Source of the DNA: Candidatus Aminicenantota bacterium
Lineage (GTDB): Bacteria > Acidobacteriota > UBA6911 > RPQK01 > JAJDTT01
Reading direction: 5' to 3'
DNA length: 14,244 nt
Assembly (NCBI GenBank): GCA_026706325.1
Contig: JAPOYZ010000180.1
Span: forward strand, 1 to 14,244
The translations under genes and the position numbers were made by a program. The notes beneath the pieces are model-generated. The model saw nothing but the letters and a program-made list of their open reading frames with translations. It did not search any database and was not told the DNA's origin. Below are positions 8,080 through 14,244 of this stretch, in pieces (within the stretch, counting starts at the first letter, position 1; every line of letters starts with the position of its first letter).

Positions 8080-8652
8080 CTACTGTCCGGACTGCGGTTC
8101 CTTCTGCAGAACCTGGTCGATGGCCAAAATCCGGCGCACGGCCCGGTTGGCGGCCAAGCTGGTCAGGGTCGCTCCGACGATGGGGCGTATGGCCCGGTTC
8201 AGCGAGAGTTCGTCGCTGAGTTCCCGGCTCGTGTACTGGGCGTACCAGTCCGGCGATGCCAGGTATTCGGGCGGCTCGAGAAATGCCGTCACCTCGATTC
8301 GCTGCAATTTCCCCGACTCGTCAAGGCAGATCAACAAGCTCTCCTTCTTGGTTCGGACGACGTGAGTGTCCACGTACGCCCGGCCGACGACTCGGTCTTC
8401 CTTGAATGCCACATAGCGAGCGATCAAAGGACTGGGGACGCTGACCCTGGCCAATTCCGCTGCCCGAAGGCGCTGTTGCTCGGTGAGGAAAACCCGTTCT
8501 GACCGGATCCGGGCAGAAGGATAGGCCGCCGCCAGCGCCTCCTCCCGGCTCAGCACCCCCATCGAGGAGGCGGTGAAGACCAGAGTCGAACAGAGGCATA
8601 CCGTCCGGATTCCGTACCGGATCCGCTTGCTTTCCGTTCCCGTTTTCCACAC
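8080..8652 (-). CDS. FMN_bind domain protein, likely ApbE substrate
   Basis: A 190-residue protein. Codons upstream of GTG 8652 run to a stop without another start, and this GTG places a hydrophobic signal or anchor (about residues 13-30) at the N-terminus, so it is preferred. Residues about 85-185 match the FMN_bind fold: VVGRAYVDTHVV, a beta-rich LDESGKLQRIEV, FLEPPEY, and the attachment site VGATLTS (160-165) followed by a helix. By family precedent FMN would be linked through a phosphoester bond to Thr162. The consensus is close to D-G-x-[ST]-G-A-T. Here GAT is intact, but the preceding Ser/Thr is Val159 and the Asp position is Arg156. It is the first gene of the FMN_bind, membrane protein, apbE operon. 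The likely role is an extracytosolic one-electron flavin carrier. Confidence 0.85.
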   Translation of the reverse strand: MWKTGTESKRIRYGIRTVCLCSTLVFTASSMGVLSREEALAAAYPSARIRSERVFLTEQQRLRAAELARVSVPSPLIARYVAFKEDRVVGRAYVDTHVVRTKKESLLICLDESGKLQRIEVTAFLEPPEYLASPDWYAQYTSRELSDELSLNRAIRPIVGATLTSLAANRAVRRILAIDQVLQKEPQSGQ

Positions 8653-8683
8653 CGTGTCCCATTTCGCCGAATCTGGGCCGGAA

Positions 8684-8711
8684 GTTTAATGATGTTGAAA
8701 TTTATTTTCAA
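8684..8711 (-). promoter_or_regulatory. Candidate promoter with overlapping inverted repeat, flavin operon
   Basis: In an AT-rich patch upstream of the GTG at 8652, the minus strand reads TTGAAA (8711-8706), 16 bases, then TTAAAC (8689-8684), an acceptable -35/-10 pair that would give a leader of about 25 bases. The -35 is also one arm of a perfect inverted repeat: TTGAAA (8695-8700), five bases, TTTCAA (8706-8711). A repressor or activator site is possible. Confidence 0.4.
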
Positions 8712-8805
8712 GAAGAAAAGGGTGACGCTCGTTCGCTTTTCCGGAGGGGAGTGAGGTGTGGGAGGAAACTCCCGACGACGGCGGCGAACCCGCGAACGAA
8801 CTTCT

Positions 8806-9960
8806 TCAGCTCTTCTGCAGGGTGATCCCGGTACCGCTGATGCGAATGCTCACGTTCACCTCGTCCCCGTCGTCCTTGTCGATCTGCAATTCCAACGGAG
8901 GGAACTTGAATTTCGCGAGCCTCAACGCATAAGAGCCCGGAGGCGCCTCGGCCTGGCAACTGCCCACGCGCCGCCGGAACCGGATCCTGGACGAGCGGTG
9001 AGATTTGCCTGACTGCTGGTCGACCAGTTGGAATGTCAGGTTGGCGATCTTATAGATGTCGAAGTCATAATTGGCGGCCTTGGACACCTGGATCCGAATC
9101 TTGCGAGGCCCCAACTCCTTCTTCATACGCTCGCCGTGCCGGCCCACGACCTGCGCCATTCGGTCTTCGTCGTGTTCGGCCAGCCACTTGTCGTAAAGCT
9201 TGTCCCGTTTGACTTCGGCGACGGCCTCTTCCACGATCTTGAGCATCTCCGGATCGCCTTTCCGGACCGCCACGGCGCACTCCACGCGTCCGACCTCTTC
9301 CGGCAGAATCTCCAGGTGACTTGATCCCGGCAGCGTGGCCAAGGCGTATGCGGCCATGTACCGGTCGGCGATCAGACCATCAACTTCTCCCCGGCGCAGC
9401 GCCAGAACGGCGTCATCCAAGGTCTTGAACGGAGTGATGGTCGACTGGGAAAATTGCCTCTTGACCCACCTCTGAACTTCGGTGTCCTCCCGCACGCCGA
9501 TCTTGGCCGTGGAGAGAATGCCCGGCCTCAAGTCCCTGCGTACCGGATTGATGACCAGAGCCAGACTGGAGGTGTAGACGGGAGTGGAGAAATCGACTCG
9601 GCGCTTGCGGTCTTCGTTGACGCCGAACACCGCGATGACCGCGTGCGCCTCCTCGTTCTCCAAGGCGGCAATCAGGGATCCGTAGCTCCTGATGATCCAG
9701 CGCAGGACCACGTTGGGCGTTTCCCCTTCCGCGGCCATGGAGGCATTCACCTTTTCGACGATCTTGGCAGCCACCTCGGCTTCGGGACCCACCAGGCCCT
9801 CGCCTCCCGTCTGGTAGAGGAGCGGCGCCTCGAAGGGAACCGTGGCGACCAGGACGACTTTGTCCTTCTTGATGGAAAGCAGGCTGCTCGGAGTTCCGCA
9901 ACCGGCCAGCAACAGCAGCGCGGCGGGCAGTCCAAAAATGGGAAGCAGGTTCCTCTTCAT
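8806..9960 (-). CDS. Family 3 solute-binding lipoprotein with extra C-terminal domain
   Basis: A 384-residue protein from ATG 9960. The N-terminus is a lipoprotein signal with lipobox LAGC (Cys21 lipidated). Residues about 34-268 match the bacterial family 3 extracellular solute-binding fold, as in amino-acid ABC transporter receptors: a VLVATVPFEAPLLY start, LVGPEAEVAAKI, RVDFSTPVYTSS (121-132), IGVREDTEVQRWV (154-166), and an EVDGLIADR stretch (192-200) followed by a late KRDKLYDKWLAEH helix. The last ~100 residues (about 285-384) are a beta-rich extension I cannot assign. No permease or ATPase gene adjoins it, so it may serve a distant transporter or act as a sensor or ligand-binding envelope protein. 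It is separated from the flavin operon by about 150 bp and has its own candidate promoter. The ligand is unknown. Confidence 0.85.
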   Translation of the reverse strand: MKRNLLPIFGLPAALLLLAGCGTPSSLLSIKKDKVVLVATVPFEAPLLYQTGGEGLVGPEAEVAAKIVEKVNASMAAEGETPNVVLRWIIRSYGSLIAALENEEAHAVIAVFGVNEDRKRRVDFSTPVYTSSLALVINPVRRDLRPGILSTAKIGVREDTEVQRWVKRQFSQSTITPFKTLDDAVLALRRGEVDGLIADRYMAAYALATLPGSSHLEILPEEVGRVECAVAVRKGDPEMLKIVEEAVAEVKRDKLYDKWLAEHDEDRMAQVVGRHGERMKKELGPRKIRIQVSKAANYDFDIYKIANLTFQLVDQQSGKSHRSSRIRFRRRVGSCQAEAPPGSYALRLAKFKFPPLELQIDKDDGDEVNVSIRISGTGITLQKS

Positions 9961-9985
9961 TGCTCAACCAACCTCAAGTGAGAAT

Positions 9986-10015
9986 AGACCAGGATTTACG
10001 AAAGACCAGGATTTA
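9986..10015. repeat. Two 13-bp direct repeats upstream of the lipoprotein gene
   Basis: AGACCAGGATTTA occurs at 9986-9998 and again at 10003-10015, one copy every 17 bp. The copies lie 26-55 bp upstream of the lipoprotein start, and the second overlaps its candidate -10. Tandem operator sites or a small duplication are both possible. Confidence 0.7.
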
Positions 10016-10041
10016 TACCAGATATCACCGACTTGCGGCAA
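10012..10041 (-). promoter_or_regulatory. Candidate promoter for the solute-binding lipoprotein gene
   Basis: The minus strand reads TTGCCG (10041-10036), an 18-base spacer, then TATAAA (10017-10012). The -10 is strong and the -35 matches 4 of 6. The expected transcript would have a leader of about 45 bases, covering the downstream direct repeat. Confidence 0.5.
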
Positions 10042-10087
10042 TCGGCCCGCATAAAGGGGATGGCCGCCTTGTTACCGAGCGGAGAGT

Positions 10088-10109
10088 TCGGCACGGGCGC
10101 CCGTGCCGA
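10088..10109. repeat. 22-bp perfect GC-rich palindrome
   Basis: TCGGCACGGGC followed immediately by its exact reverse complement GCCCGTGCCGA (11-bp arms, no spacer). It lies between the nfuA stop and the lipoprotein start. No T-run flanks it on either side, so an intrinsic terminator is not supported. A binding site, cruciform-type repeat or REP-like element is possible. Confidence 0.65.
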
Positions 10110-10164
10110 GTGCCCATTTGCCGCCGTGCGTCGTCGCGGCTTCGAGACGGCGGCCTCCGTGCAA

Positions 10165-10182
10165 TGCGGGTCTTTGCCCGCA
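10165..10182 (-). terminator. Hairpin after nfuA, possible weak terminator
   Basis: TGCGGG (10165-10170) and CCCGCA (10177-10182) form a 6-bp stem with a 6-base loop, starting about 15 bases past the nfuA stop codon on the minus strand. No U-tract follows, so it may only stabilise the 3' end or act with Rho. Confidence 0.3.
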
Positions 10183-10196
10183 CCATTTCACGTCTT

Positions 10197-10796
10197 TCAC
10201 GAATAGTAGGGATTCTCCCCGGTAGTGTGGTCGGTCGTGTCCACGACCTCCAAGATCTCGGGGACCACCTCCTTGATGCGGGTCTCGATTCCTTCCTTCA
10301 GCGTCACGTCCGCCATGCCGCAACCGTGGCAGCCCCCGCCGAAAGAGAGGTAGACCTTGCTTTTGCGAATTCCAAGGAGATGAACCTGTCCCCCGTGAGC
10401 GGCAATGGCCGGATTGATTTCTGTATCCAGCAGTCTCTGGACCCGCTCCATGGCCGGTCCTGTCAGGTCCTCTCTCGGTCCTTCGCCTAACGTGGGCACC
10501 GTCGGCTTGTTGGGATTGTGGAACTTGAAGCCGCTCCTCAGGATCTTGTCCTCGAAATCCACCGTAGCCCCTTTCAAATTCTCGGCGCTGCTGGGATCCA
10601 GAATCACCGGGAACTCTCCGGAGTCGATTACCATGTCCTCAGGGCTCTGCTCGTCGGCCGTGATCAACTGCATGCTGTATTGGAATTCGGCCGTGCCGTT
10701 GGTCGTGGCCTGGATTCGAAGGCCCGGCTTCCTGCCCTGCTGTTGCCGGATCACGTTCAAGACCTGTTCTTTGGCTTGGTCGGTAAATGTAATCAT
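10197..10796 (-). CDS. nfuA: Fe-S cluster carrier NfuA-like protein
   Basis: A 199-residue cytoplasmic protein from ATG 10796, close to the 191 residues of E. coli NfuA. NfuA carries [4Fe-4S] clusters from the assembly machinery to apoproteins. The N-terminal half (about 1-95) is the degenerate A-type (IscA/HesB-like) domain, lacking cluster cysteines as in other NfuA proteins. The C-terminal half (about 112-199) is the NifU-like domain with GGGCHGCGMADVTLKEGIE, whose Cys156 and Cys159 are the cluster ligands, and it ends in the characteristic GENPYYS. It is divergent from the cysteine-rich radical SAM gene, which needs several Fe-S clusters, but that functional link is inference. A good sigma-70-type promoter lies upstream. 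Confidence 0.95.
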   Translation of the reverse strand: MITFTDQAKEQVLNVIRQQQGRKPGLRIQATTNGTAEFQYSMQLITADEQSPEDMVIDSGEFPVILDPSSAENLKGATVDFEDKILRSGFKFHNPNKPTVPTLGEGPREDLTGPAMERVQRLLDTEINPAIAAHGGQVHLLGIRKSKVYLSFGGGCHGCGMADVTLKEGIETRIKEVVPEILEVVDTTDHTTGENPYYS

Positions 10797-10844
10797 CGAA
10801 TATATGACCTGTGCTGAATCGGCGTCGTTGGAACCGCAACGCAG

Positions 10845-10873
10845 ATTCTAACTCAGAATAAGGTTTCTTCCAA
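10845..10873 (-). promoter_or_regulatory. Candidate nfuA promoter with small dyad
   Basis: The minus strand reads TTGGAA (10873-10868), exactly 17 bases, then TAGAAT (10850-10845, 5 of 6 to consensus), giving a leader of about 40 bases. The -10 lies in the inverted repeat ATTCT-N5-AGAAT (10845-10859), which could be an operator. No recognised IscR or Fur site is claimed. Confidence 0.55.
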
Positions 10874-10925
10874 ATGCCCGGGGCGCGTGCGGAGACGGAT
10901 CACTTTCGGGAAAAAAAGGGAATCT

Positions 10926-10971
10926 TGCCATGCTTGGCGCGAATGCCAGGTTGACCCCGATGCCACCTTGG
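10926..10971 (+). repeat. Three TGCCA-N2/3-TTG repeats in the nfuA/radical SAM intergenic region
   Basis: TGCCA occurs at 10926, 10944 and 10961, each followed after two or three bases by TTGG or TTGA, with spacings of 18 and 17 bp. The region (10797-11081, 285 bp) holds no gene. Besides the nfuA promoter it has an A-tract near 10912. TTGACC at 10951 is a possible -35 for the radical SAM gene, but I see no convincing -10. Confidence 0.4.
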
Positions 10972-11065
10972 GCGCAGGATAGTCAACGGCAAGGGTTCAG
11001 CAGCGCGTCTTCATGACGCTTGGCGGGAGGCTCGACTGGTGATTCCTGTCCAGCCCCCCGGAACT

Positions 11066-11071
11066 AGGAGG
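11066..11071 (+). promoter_or_regulatory. Strong ribosome binding site for the radical SAM gene
   Basis: AGGAGG ends 10 bases before ATG 11082. It fixes that start rather than the second Met codon at residue 7. Confidence 0.85.
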
Positions 11072-11081
11072 AAAATTCTCG

Positions 11082-13091
<2,010 letters not shown>

Positions 13092-13131
13092 CCCGGCGCC
13101 AGCCGGTTCGGTTCCGACCGTTATCGACACG

Positions 13132-13168
13132 AATGGAGGCTCGCGGTTCGCCGCCAGCCTCCATTTTT
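13132..13168 (+). terminator. Rho-independent terminator after the radical SAM gene
   Basis: AATGGAGGCT (13132-13141) pairs perfectly with AGCCTCCATT (13156-13165). Inside, GCGG-TTCG-CCGC extends the stem with a small loop, and five T residues (13164-13168) follow. This is a complete intrinsic terminator, about 40 bp past the stop codon. Confidence 0.92.
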
Positions 13169-13174
13169 GCGTTT

Positions 13175-13226
13175 GGCAACCGGTCCGGATTCCCGCTTCC
13201 GGCTGAGGCGGGTGGCACAGGTTGCC
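13175..13226 (+). promoter_or_regulatory. Structured leader ahead of the carbinolamine dehydratase gene
   Basis: GGCAACC (13175-13181) and GGTTGCC (13220-13226) form 7-bp arms around a smaller CCGGA/TCCGG stem (13185-13189, 13198-13202). The structure ends 8 bases before the Shine-Dalgarno. TTGGCA (13173-13178) could be a -35, but no matching -10 is seen. It is not recognised as any known riboswitch. Confidence 0.3.
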
Positions 13227-13248
13227 GCACCGACAAGGAGGCCTCATC

Positions 13249-13581
13249 GTGACCCAACTCGCCGAAAAAAGATGCATCCCCTGCCGGGGCGGAGTCCCGC
13301 CGCTGACCGCTGACGAGATCGCCCCCCTTCTGGACCAGTTGCAAGGATGGGCAGTGGTCGAGGACCATCACCTGCGCAAGCTGGTTCGATTCCCCGATTT
13401 CGCCGAGGCGCTGGCTTTCGTCAACCAGGTCGGAGAAATCGCCGAAGCGGAAGACCACCACCCCGACATCTATCTGGCCTGGGGAAAGGCGGAGATCACC
13501 CTCTGGACCCACAAGATCAACGGCCTCACCGAAAGCGACTTCGTTCTGGCCGCCAAGATCGACCGGATGACGGCCGGCTGA
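13249..13581 (+). CDS. phhB: 4a-hydroxytetrahydrobiopterin dehydratase (pterin-4a-carbinolamine dehydratase)
   Basis: A 110-residue protein. GTG 13249 is chosen because AAGGAGG (13235-13241) lies seven bases upstream; an in-frame ATG at 13222 would lie upstream of that site. The enzyme dehydrates 4a-hydroxytetrahydropterin in the cytoplasm, regenerating the cofactor of aromatic amino-acid hydroxylases. The KRCIPCRGGVPPLT start, GW at about 33-34, and EDHHPDIYLAWGKAEITLWTH (catalytic His70, His71 and His88), then GLTESDF, are standard for the family and cover its full length. No phenylalanine hydroxylase lies in the window, so its partner is unknown; some bacterial homologues act elsewhere in pterin metabolism. 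It is separated from the radical SAM gene by a terminator and has its own RBS. Confidence 0.95.
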   Translation: MTQLAEKRCIPCRGGVPPLTADEIAPLLDQLQGWAVVEDHHLRKLVRFPDFAEALAFVNQVGEIAEAEDHHPDIYLAWGKAEITLWTHKINGLTESDFVLAAKIDRMTAG

Positions 13582-13604
13582 GTGATCTTAACTCGAATGC
13601 AGCC

Positions 13605-13630
13605 GGATCAATCAGCCGCACGTTTGATCC
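13605..13630. repeat. Inverted repeat, 7-bp arms, after the dehydratase gene
   Basis: GGATCAA (13605-13611) and TTGATCC (13624-13630) are perfect complements around 12 bases. No T-run follows. It could be a weak transcription end for the dehydratase gene or an operator of the restriction gene downstream. Confidence 0.5.
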
Positions 13631-13631
13631 A

Positions 13632-13652
13632 GTCCGTTGATTCTCAACGGAC
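13632..13652. repeat. Perfect 9-bp inverted repeat upstream of the restriction gene
   Basis: GTCCGTTGA (13632-13640), TTC, TCAACGGAC (13644-13652). It sits one base after the previous inverted repeat and 24 bp before the start codon of the restriction gene, a position suited to an operator. No U-tract follows it. Confidence 0.6.
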
Positions 13653-13676
13653 ATAGGTGAGCGAACTGCTCTTATC

Positions 13677-14244
13677 ATGACGCGTGAGAAGTTGCTGGAT
13701 CTCTTCAGTAATCTTCACGTTTGGAAACAAAGAGGAGTGCGTGCGCCCCACAAGCCATTGTTGCTCCTGCTGGCACTCGGGCGCGTAGCCAACCAGGAGG
13801 AACGCCTCGTTCCCTATACCCGGATCGAGGGCCGGATGGAGAAGTTGTTGCGAAGATTCGGCCCGCTTCGTCAAAAGCATCATCCAGAGTTTCCATTCGG
13901 CCGCCTGCCTTCCGACAGTCTCTGGGTGATTTCCGGTAGCGAGACTCTGTCCCGAACGTCGAGCGGCGATCTTCTTGTCAGTGAGCTACGTGAACTTGGT
14001 GTGAAGGGCGGATTTCCAGAACTGGTCCATGAGTTATTGTTCAGGCACCCGGCACTTCTGCAAGAAGCCGCACAGGGTCTTCTAGACGCGCACTTTCCGG
14101 ACACTTGGCACGATGAGATTCGAATCGCCACCGGCATCCCGTTCACATGGGTCGTTCGCGAGACGCCGCAACGCCGACGCGACCCGGCTTTCCGTCGCCG
14201 TGTGCTGCGCGAGTACCAATACCGTTGCGCCGTCTGCAATTACG
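13677..14244 (+). CDS. Type IV restriction endonuclease with sulfur-binding domain and HNH start (partial)
   Basis: From ATG 13677 the frame is open for 189 codons to the window edge. An in-frame stop at 13638 rules out a longer N-terminus. The Shine-Dalgarno is poor. LFSNLHVWKQRGVRAPHKP then LLLLLALGR (residues 9-36) and HHPEFPFGRL (68-77) resemble the sulfur-binding domain of ScoMcrA-like, phosphorothioate-dependent enzymes. The domain ends near residue 155. FRRRVLREYQYRCAVC (172-187) is the typical entry to their HNH nuclease, with Cys184 and Cys187 as the first zinc-ligand pair. The HNH catalytic residues lie beyond the edge. Such enzymes cut DNA carrying Dnd-type phosphorothioate marks, a defence against modified foreign DNA. 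The assignment is from remembered family resemblance, not a search. The gene seems less GC-rich and more varied in codon use than its neighbours, hinting at transfer. Confidence 0.8.
   Translation, partial: MTREKLLDLFSNLHVWKQRGVRAPHKPLLLLLALGRVANQEERLVPYTRIEGRMEKLLRRFGPLRQKHHPEFPFGRLPSDSLWVISGSETLSRTSSGDLLVSELRELGVKGGFPELVHELLFRHPALLQEAAQGLLDAHFPDTWHDEIRIATGIPFTWVVRETPQRRRDPAFRRRVLREYQYRCAVCNY

Noticed and set aside
7556..8365. Plus-strand open frame antisense to the membrane and FMN_bind genes
   Set aside because: Low-complexity Gly/Gln/Asp/Arg translation without a domain. The minus-strand genes have membrane helices and family motifs and form a coherent operon.
8760..8773. Hairpin GGGAG-GAAA-CTCCC as terminator of the lipoprotein gene
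   Set aside because: The stem is only 5 bp and no T-run follows on either strand, so termination is not supported.
10405..10851. Plus-strand open frame antisense to nfuA
   Set aside because: No family resemblance, and nfuA on the other strand has both domains and the CxxC site intact.
10908..10918. A-tract (GGGAAAAAAAGGG) as a minus-strand terminator U-tract
   Set aside because: No stem precedes it on the minus strand and no gene ends there; an upstream promoter element is more likely.

Overview
This is a high-GC bacterial chromosomal window. It is gene-dense, with short spacers, GTG/TTG starts alongside ATG, and one textbook intrinsic terminator. The gene set fits Acidobacteriota best: a secreted S55-type (SpoIVB-like) protein without sporulation context, a long secreted beta-propeller protein, and a Tes/Mss-like radical SAM enzyme. 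That assignment is an inference from gene content, not a marker-gene result.

Layout. Positions 1-2363 (minus) hold the N-terminal two thirds of the condensin subunit SMC, cut by the window edge. Divergent from it are two plus-strand genes for exported proteins: a S55-like protein with permuted motif order (2465-4312) and a signal-peptide beta-propeller/Ig-like protein (4344-6557). Converging on them, with a 68-bp tail overlap, is a tight minus-strand operon (8652-6490): an FMN_bind protein, a four-helix membrane protein with histidines suited to haem binding, and the flavin transferase ApbE. Together they make a plausible extracytosolic flavin-based electron-transfer module. Upstream, also minus, is an orphan solute-binding lipoprotein with an extra C-terminal domain (9960-8806), then nfuA, an Fe-S carrier (10796-10197).

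nfuA is divergent from a 669-residue radical SAM protein (11082-13091) with many cysteines, related to the Tes/MJ0619 (COG1964) family that includes enzymes joining lipid tails into membrane-spanning lipids. A strong terminator closes it. A pterin-4a-carbinolamine dehydratase (13249-13581) follows. The window ends in a partial gene (13677 to the edge) that looks like a type IV restriction endonuclease with a sulfur-binding domain and the start of an HNH nuclease, which would recognise phosphorothioate-modified DNA. Two adjacent perfect inverted repeats lie just upstream of it.

The genes most worth attention are the radical SAM enzyme, the flavinylation operon, the permuted S55 protein and the restriction gene, which may mark the edge of a defence region to the right. 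No tRNA, rRNA, CRISPR array, insertion sequence or prophage gene was seen. The longest stretch without a gene is 285 bp (10797-11081).
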